Assembly (NCBI GenBank): GCA_934371475.1
Contig: CAKRNX010000066.1
Location: 1 to 11,448, forward strand
Reading direction: 5' to 3'
DNA: 11,448 bases
DNA from: an uncultured Lachnospiraceae bacterium
GTDB taxonomy: Bacteria > Bacillota > Clostridia > Lachnospirales > Lachnospiraceae
Part shown: positions 1 to 8,188 of the stretch, one piece after another
How the letters are laid out: each line of letters starts with the position of its first letter
Numbering within the stretch: the first letter of the stretch is position 1
Position numbers and translations under genes: made by a program
The notes under the pieces: model-generated
Seen by the model: the letters and a program-made list of their open reading frames with translations, nothing else
Databases searched by the model: none
Told to the model about the DNA's origin: nothing

Positions 1-1700
1 GCATAACTGTCGCCGTTGACATAGCAGTCGTATAATTTTCTGTGTCAGACGGGGTAAATACAACATTCTTGATATCATAGTAACCGTTCTCGTCTTTTGC
101 TGTTCGCGTTGGCACTGCATCCGGGTGCTCCCATGCCCAGCTTCCGCGTATCTCTTCACCCGTATTGGGATTAAATATAGTTCCCCCCTGGCGAAGTGTA
201 GATTTGCTTAACGAATGTCTCGGAGTTACTGACTGATACATGCTATCCGCAGACAATCCCGCATCTATCACATCCGGAACTGCCTTATCTACCTTCACCT
301 GGAACGTACGTGTCACCGTCGTTTTGAAATTGCCCGGCTCACTCGGCACAAATGTTGCATTCACACTGTATGGCGTGTCGCTTGCATTCAGCGGCTGTGT
401 CTGTGTCAGACTAGACAGATCCCACTGCCACTTACCGTTCACACTGTTACTGCCGCCTCTGCTGTTTGTGTACGTGCAGCTCAGACCGCTGATCATCTCA
501 GATGCCGGCAGTTTATATGCCACTTCTTTTTCATTGGTCGGTGAATACTGATGTAAAATTCTAGTCTCTTTCTCTCCGTCTGTCAGCTGCTGTCCGTATC
601 CAAGCCGGGTAACTGTGGCCGTGCCGCTGACGGTAATATCTGCCGGAGTAATCTTCCATGACAGGTCTGCCGTCGCCTCATCACTATTTGCCCATTTATA
701 ATGATCCGCGTCTGATAACTGCAATCTCACCGTATAATTACCGGCATTAATGCCGCCATCATTGCTCACTACTGTATACAGACTGCTTTTCGGAATGTTC
801 GGCTTCTGCGTGCTGCCATTGTAGACAAATGTGCCTGAGAGAGCCGGTACTGTTACTGTCTTCTTTGTTACGGTAACAGTTACTGCTCTTGTCACACTGT
901 CATACCCAACTCCGACTACATCAGGATCCGGTGTAAACCGCAGATTATACGTCTGATCGCCAATCTGCAGCAGATCTGTGGAAGGTGTCACCCAGCTCCA
1001 CGTACCGGCTACTTCTGCCCCGTTGTACTGTACGCTGCCGCCGGTCAGTTTGTCGGCAGTGATGTCTCCCAGTCTCGTGCCGTACTCATACGTGCCGCTG
1101 ACGGTCGGCGGTGTCACAGTCATCTTAGCATCTGTGATCCGCTCGATATTTGCCGTGGTCTGTGCCTGCCGATTAATTAACGCATACAGACCATTTTCAT
1201 TGCCGGTCAGATCCGTCCAATTCGCTGTCACTGTGATGCCATTTCCCGGCGTCTCCTGTGCAAACTCATACTTCAGATCTGCAAGCCCAAGTCCCAGTGA
1301 CTCACTCAGCTGACTCTCTGTATCGTCCGGTCTGACATCCCACAGCGTATAGCTTCCGGTCGCTGTTGTGTCACCCTTTCGATAATCTCTGTTGTCGGCG
1401 GTGATTGTTACCTGCACACCGATCTGCGTAGTTACCGCAATCTTTCCTCTCACAGGCGCATAGACTCTGGCTGCCTCTTCGTCCGGAGTGAAAATCACCT
1501 CATAGATCTTTTTGCCGTTATCTCCGCCGTACGGGATCTTGGACGGATCTGCCCAGCTGAAGGTTCCGTTGATGGCGCTTGCCTGGTCTGTCTCTGCTTT
1601 CTCTGCATCCATGGCCACGCCGCCGGTCAGTGTACTGTCGGAAAGCATCTGTTTATAGGACAGATCGGATGCTGTCGGGTCGTTGACAATCGTAAGCTCC
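1..1700 (-). repeat. About six Ig-like MBG/YDG-type repeats
   Basis: Units of about 70-120 residues. One reads VQVTITADNRDY, the YDG-type opening. Another reads SGTFVYNGSTQKP with NDGGINAGNYTV and HYKWAN, typical of the MBG family. Four share a fingerprint G-x-[FW]-x-W ... F-x-P: GTFSW with IFTPD, GTWSW with RFTPD, GKWQW with TFVPS, and GSWAW with VFTPS. The array continues past the left edge. Such arrays act as stalks in Firmicute surface proteins. Confidence 0.75.
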
Positions 1701-4700
1701 CGCTTCATTACCATTACCTGATAATCTTTCTCTGTATCCGTATACTCGGTACCGCTATCGTCCGTATAGGTCATTTTGACAGTGTAATGATAAATATATC
1801 TGTCAGCCAAATTCTCGGTGTTCTTCTCGCTGCTCAGATTCAGCTCAAACGTGATTGCATCTTTATAGTTCTCTGTCTGTTCATTCTCATCAATCTGCTG
1901 TCTCAGATAATCCTTCATCTGCTCGGTCAGCTTTTCATCCAGCTGATCAATAGGCAGAAGCTGATCATCCAGACGGGTCTCCCCCCTGTTGCCGATTGCG
2001 TTCATCGCATTGTCCAAAATCGTCAGCGACGGATCGTCTGTCTTCCAGGTTGCCGTATATTCTCGGTCTCCTGTGGACCCTGCCGGGATGCGCACCGTCA
2101 TGGTCGGCTCTTCCAGATCGGTTCCGATCCAGCCGGTGAATTCATACCCTTCCTTGGAAGGATTATTCAGAACCAGCTCATCGTCTTCGATCGTGTAGGT
2201 CGCCGGATTCTCCTGCTCCAGGCTTCCGCGCACGAGGTGATAGCTGATTGAGTAAACTACCGGATCCCAGTGGGCAGTCAGCACACGGTCGCCGCTGCTT
2301 CCCTTCGGCAGCACGATTTCAATCACCGCCTCCTTCAGATCCGTTCCGGTCCAGCCGTTAAACCAGTATCCCAGACGGCTCGGTACGCAGATTACGACCT
2401 CATCCTCCACCGTATAGGCAGCCGGGTTGGCTTCATTGTTCATTCCGCCGTTCAGCTCATATGTGATCTGATACTGGTCTGCGCTCCATCCTGCATACAG
2501 TGTCATCTCTCTCTGCGGAATATCTGTCTCCATATCCCATGCGGTCTCACAGGTGCGCTCCAGATACCATCCGGTAAATGTATAATGCTCCCGCTTTGGA
2601 TCTTCCGGAATATCAAACATCACATATCCCTGATATGCGATTGTCTGCGCATAAATCGGGCTCTCCAGTTCCGGATCCTCATAGTTGAGGTCAAACGTTA
2701 CCGGCAGGATCTGTGCCCAGCATGCATACAGCCGGATGCCGCCGGAAAGCTGCAGTTTCCCGGTATCAATCGCTTCGCCCTCGCACTCCGGATTATCATA
2801 CCATCCCATAAACTGGTATCCGTCATAGTCCGGCAGACAGATGTCAAGAGGATTCTCGCCTACTCTCTGTGTGGAATAGGTAAACCGATGATAAAGTTCT
2901 TCATCTCCCTCAAAAATCTGTCGGATGGAGTCGCCGTCCTGATACAGCGCCTGGCCTTCGGCCGCGCCGAAATCAATCGTCACATCGCAGGTCCAGTCCG
3001 CATACAGCGTGACGTTGGAGTCCAGATGTGTGCCAAACTCATACGGTTCGCCCTCACAGGACGGGGAGGTGTACCAGCCGCGGAATGTCAGTCCCTCAAT
3101 CACGGGATCCTCCGCTGCGGTCGTCTCTTTGTTCTCTGTGAAATATGCAGTCCGATACGTGCCGTATCCGGCATAATTGTACTCGTAAGTGATGCCAAAC
3201 TGACGGTATGCCCGCAGCGTGACTGCCAGGTCAGAAGCCGGCATCGTAAAGCGGATCTTATTGCCGTCTGCTGTCCAGGTCAGGCTCTTGTTATCGCTGA
3301 TCAGCTCCAGGCCGTCATAGCCTTCCGCCAGCTCCACTTCCAGTTCCACTGTGGTTCCGGACTGGATGCCGTTCTCTGTCACAATGCTCTCATCTGTAAA
3401 CTTGTAACCTTTTACGCCTTCGCCGAGCGTAATGCCAAGCTGCACCATGCCAAGCGTCAGGTCAAACCATACATCCTTCTGCGGCTCCAGACCGGTCAGG
3501 AAAAATCCTGTCTGGGACGCTGTGCCGCCGTCCACACTCATCATCAGCGGAACGCTGCTGCCGTCAAATTTGGTTCTTGATACGGCCAGGCTGTAGCTGT
3601 CCTCGCCATCCTTTGTAAATGACAGTGCCTCATGGCTGGCGGAAGTCTCCACGGTAAATCCGTACTCCGCATTCGGGTTGTATTTCTGCAGGCGCACATG
3701 GTAATTGATCGTATCTTCATATCCCTCAAACCGGCGCACGTACAGGTAATAGGTGGCTGTTGACTCAGATGTCTCTGTTGTCACATCGTACCGTACCACA
3801 CCCGTAGACGGTGTCAGGAAAGAGAAATTGCTGACACGCGGCACACTGTACTGCACCGCATCTGCCATGTCATTTCTCGTCGGTTCATTCCACTGGCAGG
3901 TCATGGCGGCCAGCTCCGGATAGGTTGCCTGCGCACCGGAAAGGATCTCTCCCAGGTTCAGCTCGCCCGTAGCGGTCGGCTCGCACATGCCGCCTCTCAG
4001 GTGGGATGTGACAAATGAAGTCTCATATACCTGAGCCTGATCCCATTCTGCTGCCGGGATGCCCCAGTTGTGTGCGCACCAGTCGTACAGCACAACTTTT
4101 ACATTCTGCACAGTAGATGCCACATCGCATTTCTTCTTGAGATGGAAGCGCTGTACCTGCTTCTTGATCAGGGCGGAACCACTCTTATTCTCATAAGTCA
4201 GCACCACATCGAGCTCCACGTCTTTGCATTCCTGCTCTGCGGCAACTGTCTCATCCATGTAGATAAATCCGGCGTTCTCCCCTTTGGCCGTATCTCCCAC
4301 ATGGAACAGCTCATTCTTCGGGTCGCCCTCTGCCACGTCTTCGCCGTTGACGTTCAGGTTCTCAATCTTAATGCTGGTCTCGCCGCCGATGCCGGGAAGT
4401 TTGCCGAACATCAGCTGATTCTCCAGACACCTGCCTTTCATCAGCTCCCATGTCTTCATCGGGATATAGGCAAAACCAAACACACTCTTGTTATCCGCAT
4501 TCTGCAGACCCTTCTCCCACATCTCATCCAGCTTCTCACCGTTCATGTAACTGATCTTGCTGGAAGTGGAAGTCGACCACAGCGGCCAGCGGCCCTCGTA
4601 GACCGTCCAAGTCTTTCCGATTGTCTTGAAGATCAGACGGACTTTCAGCGACAGGGATACTTCAACATCGATACCTACCTCAAAGCGAAGCGCGCCAAGC

Positions 4701-5698
4701 CTTGAGCTGGCTCCGGTCAGCATATTCAGCGTGTTCAGGAAGATACCGGTCAGCTCTGCATAGGCGTACAGACTGCCCGTGATGCTGGCCGAGGCGATAC
4801 CGCACAATGTCACGGACAGTGTCAGCCGGATGCCCAGCCGCACGCCGATCTTACCAATCAGATAGATATTGTTGGTTACGCTGCTCTCCAGTTTCTGTGT
4901 ATAGGAACTTCCTTTGAATTTGAGGAAGTTGAAATTGAAACCGATCTTCTCTCCGCTTCTGACTACAATCTCTACACCGAACGTAGCCAGCACGCCGATC
5001 TGTCCCACAAAGTTTACATCAAATCCTACCGTTACAATGCCGTAGAAACTGAACCGCAGTTTCAGCAGCGGCACATCAAACAGATCATTGTATACCAGTG
5101 AAGTCGATGCAATGGATGCCATCGTATCCATGAGGTCGGAAACCTTGCTGTCATACTCCTCATACTCGTCTTCTTCTGCGATACCTTCCGGTTTGATCAG
5201 ATCCGTCAGGGTATCTTTGGCCTCCTCCAGCACGGATACATCACCGCCGGATGTCGCTGAGATGGTCAGGGCAATCCTGGACATGCTGCGGATGGAAACC
5301 GCCATATCGATCCAGACTTTACCTGCATTGGTATCGAGTGATACGGATAGTTCCTGCGTAAATGCAAGTTTCGGGGTCACTGTCAGCAGTGTTCTGCCGT
5401 CCTTACTCACGGTCACAGTCGCTGACACGGAAATCTCCGCCGTCACACTGCTGCCGGAAACCGACACACTCACGGAAGGCCTTCCCGGCGTCAGTCTTGC
5501 ACTCATGCCTGCCAGGGAATAAACGCCCTCCCCGTACAGGTCATCCATCATCTTCTGCGTCTCCTTGGAACTCATTACAGCTACCAGCATCTGTGCTTTC
5601 AGTTCCTCATTGGAAGAGACTTCATCGGAGATCCTGGAAGAAATCGCCTGAATACTCTCTTCAGACAGCTGATCCTCCAGATTGGCCTCCTCTGTCAT
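1..5698 (-). CDS. Giant repeat surface protein, second part (in frame with the preceding CDS; 3' end outside window)
   Basis: I checked every codon: the frame has no stop from 5737 to base 1. The first ATG is 5698, but codons from the TAA onward read naturally as ASPEDYLADINV, so this is probably not a true start. Order: a helical segment (about 5690-5540), a beta-rich alternating region (5490-4560, e.g. SVSVSVSGSSVTAEISVSA, then IGKIGVRLGIRLTLSVTL), and an unrecognised stretch (4560-3215). Five InlB-type repeats (about 3212-2040) and a linker (2040-1700) follow, then about six Ig-like repeats of MBG/YDG type up to the edge. No signal peptide or good ribosome site is present, so alone it could not be exported, although all its domains belong outside the cell. 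The C-terminus, where an LPXTG or other anchor would be, lies beyond the window. Only short plus-strand frames and one 61-residue minus-strand frame overlap it; those are shadows. Confidence 0.85.
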   Translation of the reverse strand, partial: MTEEANLEDQLSEESIQAISSRISDEVSSNEELKAQMLVAVMSSKETQKMMDDLYGEGVYSLAGMSARLTPGRPSVSVSVSGSSVTAEISVSATVTVSKDGRTLLTVTPKLAFTQELSVSLDTNAGKVWIDMAVSIRSMSRIALTISATSGGDVSVLEEAKDTLTDLIKPEGIAEEDEYEEYDSKVSDLMDTMASIASTSLVYNDLFDVPLLKLRFSFYGIVTVGFDVNFVGQIGVLATFGVEIVVRSGEKIGFNFNFLKFKGSSYTQKLESSVTNNIYLIGKIGVRLGIRLTLSVTLCGIASASITGSLYAYAELTGIFLNTLNMLTGASSRLGALRFEVGIDVEVSLSLKVRLIFKTIGKTWTVYEGRWPLWSTSTSSKISYMNGEKLDEMWEKGLQNADNKSVFGFAYIPMKTWELMKGRCLENQLMFGKLPGIGGETSIKIENLNVNGEDVAEGDPKNELFHVGDTAKGENAGFIYMDETVAAEQECKDVELDVVLTYENKSGSALIKKQVQRFHLKKKCDVASTVQNVKVVLYDWCAHNWGIPAAEWDQAQVYETSFVTSHLRGGMCEPTATGELNLGEILSGAQATYPELAAMTCQWNEPTRNDMADAVQYSVPRVSNFSFLTPSTGVVRYDVTTETSESTATYYLYVRRFEGYEDTINYHVRLQKYNPNAEYGFTVETSASHEALSFTKDGEDSYSLAVSRTKFDGSSVPLMMSVDGGTASQTGFFLTGLEPQKDVWFDLTLGMVQLGITLGEGVKGYKFTDESIVTENGIQSGTTVELEVELAEGYDGLELISDNKSLTWTADGNKIRFTMPASDLAVTLRAYRQFGITYEYNYAGYGTYRTAYFTENKETTAAEDPVIEGLTFRGWYTSPSCEGEPYEFGTHLDSNVTLYADWTCDVTIDFGAAEGQALYQDGDSIRQIFEGDEELYHRFTYSTQRVGENPLDICLPDYDGYQFMGWYDNPECEGEAIDTGKLQLSGGIRLYACWAQILPVTFDLNYEDPELESPIYAQTIAYQGYVMFDIPEDPKREHYTFTGWYLERTCETAWDMETDIPQREMTLYAGWSADQYQITYELNGGMNNEANPAAYTVEDEVVICVPSRLGYWFNGWTGTDLKEAVIEIVLPKGSSGDRVLTAHWDPVVYSISYHLVRGSLEQENPATYTIEDDELVLNNPSKEGYEFTGWIGTDLEEPTMTVRIPAGSTGDREYTATWKTDDPSLTILDNAMNAIGNRGETRLDDQLLPIDQLDEKLTEQMKDYLRQQIDENEQTENYKDAITFELNLSSEKNTENLADRYIYHYTVKMTYTDDSGTEYTDTEKDYQVMVMKRELTIVNDPTASDLSYKQMLSDSTLTGGVAMDAEKAETDQASAINGTFSWADPSKIPYGGDNGKKIYEVIFTPDEEAARVYAPVRGKIAVTTQIGVQVTITADNRDYRKGDTTATGSYTLWDVRPDDTESQLSESLGLGLADLKYEFAQETPGNGITVTANWTDLTGNENGLYALINRQAQTTANIERITDAKMTVTPPTVSGTYEYGTRLGDITADKLTGGSVQYNGAEVAGTWSWVTPSTDLLQIGDQTYNLRFTPDPDVVGVGYDSVTRAVTVTVTKKTVTVPALSGTFVYNGSTQKPNIPKSSLYTVVSNDGGINAGNYTVRLQLSDADHYKWANSDEATADLSWKITPADITVSGTATVTRLGYGQQLTDGEKETRILHQYSPTNEKEVAYKLPASEMISGLSCTYTNSRGGSNSVNGKWQWDLSSLTQTQPLNASDTPYSVNATFVPSEPGNFKTTVTRTFQVKVDKAVPDVIDAGLSADSMYQSVTPRHSLSKSTLRQGGTIFNPNTGEEIRGSWAWEHPDAVPTRTAKDENGYYDIKNVVFTPSDTENYTTAMSTATVM
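2040..3212 (-). repeat. Five InlB-type repeats, second cluster
   Basis: Five consecutive units with the signatures GLTFRGWYTSPSCEG, GYQFMGWYDNPECEG, HYTFTGWYLERTCE, GYWFNGWTGTDLK and GYEFTGWIGTDLEE. Each ends in a strand of the LYADW, LYACW, LYAGW, LTAHW or YTATW kind. The last two differ from the others by a shared GTDL motif and a P-x-G-S-[ST]-G-D-R turn, so they look like a recent local duplication. Confidence 0.85.
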
Positions 5699-5737
5699 AT
5701 GTACATTGATATCCGCCAGGTAATCCTCCGGGCTGGC

Positions 5738-5740
5738 TTA
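5738..5740 (-). other. In-frame TAA splitting one long reading frame
   Basis: The codons read ACA TTC GGA TAA GCC AGC CCG GAG, and the frame then continues open to the window edge. One base change from AAA, GAA or CAA (among others) would restore a continuous frame of at least 2,669 codons. The best Shine-Dalgarno-like GGAGG after it (5729-5725) is 26 bases from the first ATG (5698), too far to serve it, and only a CTG lies at usable distance. UAA followed by G is not a known leaky context. Confidence 0.85.
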
Positions 5741-8008
5741 TCCGAATGTAATTCTGGTTGTTCCGTCCTTTGTCTCTGTGCTGATCACCTGCGCAAACAG
5801 CACATAACCGTCGAAGGAACCGCCGTTGTAAGTGTCAATATTTTTCTCATCCCGTCCGATCTCGCCGTCATAGAATGCGACGATATCGCCGATCTGATAA
5901 TCCGCCTCGCCCTGCATCACCAGCTCGCCCGGTGTGTAGGCCGCCGTCTCTATTTCCGGTGCGGACTCGCCGTCCTCATCTGCAACATACTCATCCGTCA
6001 GCCTGCTATCATCCGTACTCTGTCCGATGCCACCCTGCGCTGCGGTTTCTGTTGCATTCTGCTCCACAGATGTTTCCGGCTCTGTCTGATCCGTCTCATT
6101 CTGTGCTTCTGCCCCGGCTTCCGCTGTTTTGCTCTGTGCGTTAGCTTCGTTCTCTTCTGCCTCACTCTGTACTTCTGTCTGAGTCGCTTCTGTCTCTGTC
6201 TCGGCAGCTTCGCTCTCCGGTTCTGCCTGCGTCTGCTCCTCATTCGCCTGCGTCACCGGTGTAAAGGAAATCACCTTATCCCACAGCTCATAATCAATAT
6301 CCTGGGAGAACAGGACATTCTCCACGCTTTCTTTATAAACAGATACCACTGCGCTTTCCGCTTCTTCCGAATATCCGCGGAATGTCACGCCATCAGGCAG
6401 CTTTACGGTAAAATTCGCACCAGGCTCAAATCCCCGCTCACCGTTCTGCTCATAATAATCTGCATAGACAGCAAAACCGTTTTCAATCTCTTTTACCTTC
6501 AGCTCAGGCGCTTCCGATCCGGAACCTGTTTCCACTGTGAGCGCATCCTGGATCTCCTGCTGCGTCATGCCTTCCTTTGCATCCAGAGGAATCTCTCCCT
6601 GCCAGTCAAAATCTGTCAGGCTGATGCTCGTGCCGTCCTTCTCAGAGGACTGCGGCTCATCGGATACGAAAAATGCATACAGCGTCAGATCGCCTTCAAT
6701 CGGGTCCGTGTAGGCAAACGCCTGCTCACATTCCTCATCCAGGCACCATCCGCTGAACGTATATCCCTCTTTGGAGGTACAGATCTCAGCCACAGATTTT
6801 GTCAGCAGAGTTTCGCCTTTCGCAAACACCTGATCTGCCAGCTCTTCGCCGCCCATCGTATCAAAATGAACGGTCACTGTCTCATCTGCCGGCACAAACC
6901 GCGCATACAGCGTTGTCTGGCCGCTGGCCGTCTCAAACTGGGAGAACGGCTCGGTGAAATCTTCATCCAGATACCAGGAAGTAAACACATATCCTTCCTT
7001 CTCGGGATGCACATCACTCAGATCGATCACTTCTCCCGGAGCCACGCTCATGCTCTTGAGTTCTCTGCCGTCTGCCATCACGGTAATAAGATAGCCGGAC
7101 AGCACGAGTTCTTCCTGCGCTCCGCTCTTTAATTCCATCTGCGCCGTATCCGGTTTTTCCAGATCCACGGCGTCTTTCGATTCATTGATCACAGAACAGG
7201 TTGCGCGTACCGTCAGCGCATCCGGCGCATCTGTTACACGCACCACACCCAGCGCTCCGTTGCCTTCAATCACGACACTGGCTCCGCCTGATACCATGAT
7301 CTCCGGGATCTGCGTATCCTGGTCCAGTTTCAGATGGATCTCCTGATCCTTCTGCGCGGCAAGATACAGACGATCCAGCTTCGTATCTGTCAGCGTGATA
7401 CTGCCGCTTCCGGAAAATGACGCACTCTTTGCCGTCACCTTGGAAAGCCTGGCCCCGTCCCCGTCCACAATACTGATCCTGTCTGCATCAATCCCGGAAA
7501 GAACCGTATCTGCCGCCGTCACCAGCACGTTCTCGGCGCTCTGCCCGGAAGTCAGAGTCTCTGCCTCTTTCGCGTCCCGGATGATCTGGGGGTAAATCCG
7601 CTGCAGCAGCATCTCCCAGTCCTCATCCGAAATTTTCTCATCCGCTGAATCCGGAAGGGACATTCCATCCAGATATCCCTGCTCCATCAAAATGGCCAGA
7701 TACAGACTGTCATCTGCCGCACTGATCCCTTTGATCTTTCCGCTGTATACGGAAAAATCAAGATTTGCCGCCTCCTGCCCGGTATAGCCAAGCAGCTTTC
7801 CTAAAAAAGCTGCTGCCTGTGTCCAGGTAGAAACCGCCGCGTTTTCCTTCAGTTTCCGGAAAACTGCACTGCTTCCGCTTTCAGATGTCTGCACTGTACC
7901 ATCCTGACCCGCTCCCGTTGATGAAGCCGCCAGTGCCGTACTTCCCAGTGTCTCTGTCAGCATGGCCGCCGCCATCAGCAGCGCAATCCACCGTTTTTTC
8001 TTCTTCAT
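5738..8008 (-). CDS. Secreted InlB-repeat surface protein, N-terminal part ending at an in-frame TAA
   Basis: A 756-residue exported protein. A Sec signal peptide, MKKKKRWIALLMAAAML..., ends with a likely signal-peptidase cut after ALA (residue 27). Residues about 57-155 are mostly helical and only faintly S-layer-like. Residues 165-275 look like a beta-solenoid (VSGGASVVIEGNGALGVVRV). Two InlB-type (Listeria-Bacteroides) repeats follow at about 301-373 and 374-450, with the signatures GYVFTSWYLDEDF and GYTFSGWCLDEEC, each closing on LYA-F/R-F. An unrecognised domain (about 455-580) leads into a Glu/Thr/Ala/Gln-rich linker (about 583-675) and a short beta domain up to ITFG. No LPXTG or membrane anchor is present before the TAA. 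The same frame stays open for at least 1,912 more codons. I therefore read this as the front of one larger protein cut by a nonsense codon; a genuine secreted 756-residue protein is the alternative. The role is probably adhesion or cell-wall surface structure, by family only. Confidence 0.9.
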   Translation of the reverse strand: MKKKKRWIALLMAAAMLTETLGSTALAASSTGAGQDGTVQTSESGSSAVFRKLKENAAVSTWTQAAAFLGKLLGYTGQEAANLDFSVYSGKIKGISAADDSLYLAILMEQGYLDGMSLPDSADEKISDEDWEMLLQRIYPQIIRDAKEAETLTSGQSAENVLVTAADTVLSGIDADRISIVDGDGARLSKVTAKSASFSGSGSITLTDTKLDRLYLAAQKDQEIHLKLDQDTQIPEIMVSGGASVVIEGNGALGVVRVTDAPDALTVRATCSVINESKDAVDLEKPDTAQMELKSGAQEELVLSGYLITVMADGRELKSMSVAPGEVIDLSDVHPEKEGYVFTSWYLDEDFTEPFSQFETASGQTTLYARFVPADETVTVHFDTMGGEELADQVFAKGETLLTKSVAEICTSKEGYTFSGWCLDEECEQAFAYTDPIEGDLTLYAFFVSDEPQSSEKDGTSISLTDFDWQGEIPLDAKEGMTQQEIQDALTVETGSGSEAPELKVKEIENGFAVYADYYEQNGERGFEPGANFTVKLPDGVTFRGYSEEAESAVVSVYKESVENVLFSQDIDYELWDKVISFTPVTQANEEQTQAEPESEAAETETEATQTEVQSEAEENEANAQSKTAEAGAEAQNETDQTEPETSVEQNATETAAQGGIGQSTDDSRLTDEYVADEDGESAPEIETAAYTPGELVMQGEADYQIGDIVAFYDGEIGRDEKNIDTYNGGSFDGYVLFAQVISTETKDGTTRITFG
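5990..6265 (-). repeat. Low-complexity acidic linker (Glu/Thr/Ala/Gln)
   Basis: Encodes about 90 residues made almost wholly of E, T, A, Q, S and N (e.g. AEPESEAAETETEATQTEV). The DNA is correspondingly repetitive, with recurring CTCTGTCTG-like and CTTCTGTCT-like blocks on the plus strand. It is likely an extended, protease-accessible spacer between folded domains. Such tracts can change length between strains. Confidence 0.7.
6655..7110 (-). repeat. Two InlB-type (Flg_new) repeats, first cluster
   Basis: Two units of about 72 residues, each with a hydrophobic strand, G-Y-x-F-x-x-W-x-L-D-E, a second acidic segment and a closing LYA-[RF]-F. They share the unit plan of the five repeats further along the same frame. 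Confidence 0.8.
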
Positions 8009-8016
8009 ATTTATCC

Positions 8017-8025
8017 GCCTCCTTT
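8017..8025 (-). promoter_or_regulatory. Strong ribosome binding site of the surface-protein gene
   Basis: AAAGGAGGC with a 9-base spacer to ATG 8008, an almost perfect anti-16S match. It fixes the start and places the signal peptide directly after it. Confidence 0.8.
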
Positions 8026-8076
8026 ATCTGAGAAACTTCTAATCCTGACAGTTTATGATTTCCATAATCTCTCTAT

Positions 8077-8082
8077 ATTATA
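8077..8082 (-). promoter_or_regulatory. Possible -10 box before the surface-protein gene
   Basis: A perfect TATAAT lies 68 bases upstream of the ATG, but no recognisable TTGACA is present at 16-18 bases and no TGn extension. The region is A/T rich, so the match may be chance. Confidence 0.25.
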
Positions 8083-8148
8083 AAAGACATGAAACAATCC
8101 TTTTCTTTCACCCGAAATCAAAAAAATTTATATCCTGCGCACCTCTGC

Positions 8149-8188
8149 CATCCTGCCGGAGCCTTTTTTATTTCACAGGACATAATTT
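8149..8188 (-). promoter_or_regulatory. Copy A of shared upstream motif, ECF-promoter-like
   Basis: Minus-strand GTCCTGTGAAATAAAAA (8181-8165) is identical to copy B before the sigma operon, and AAATT flanks it on the same side in both. TGAAAT (8175-8170), a 17-base spacer beginning with an A-tract, then GATG (8152-8149). This copy begins just at the PrsW stop codon. Unlike copy B it keeps only an AGGA/TCCT remnant of the inverted repeat. A start here would give a leader of about 130 bases for the surface-protein gene. Confidence 0.35.

Noticed and set aside
2270..3580. A 436-residue plus-strand open frame
   Set aside because: It is antisense to the InlB-repeat region, rich in Cys, His, Arg and Leu without domain logic. 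The minus frame shows clear repeats over the same bases.
4070..4705. A 211-residue plus-strand open frame
   Set aside because: It is antisense to the continuous minus frame that I checked codon by codon; composition is not protein-like.
5699..7132. A 477-residue plus-strand open frame
   Set aside because: It is a shadow of the minus-strand surface gene, with Cys/Arg/Leu-rich low-meaning sequence and no ribosome site that I can see.
8099..8113. GGGTGAAAGAAAAGG as a second ECF-like box before the surface gene
   Set aside because: It resembles the shared motif only loosely, and the following bases (TGTC after about 16) are too weak a -10 to claim a promoter.
8154..8172. Plus-strand terminator (GCCGGAGCC followed by T6), and the similar GCCGAAGGC plus T5 at 10441
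   Set aside because: The stems are at most three or four pairs, and no plus-strand gene precedes either site.
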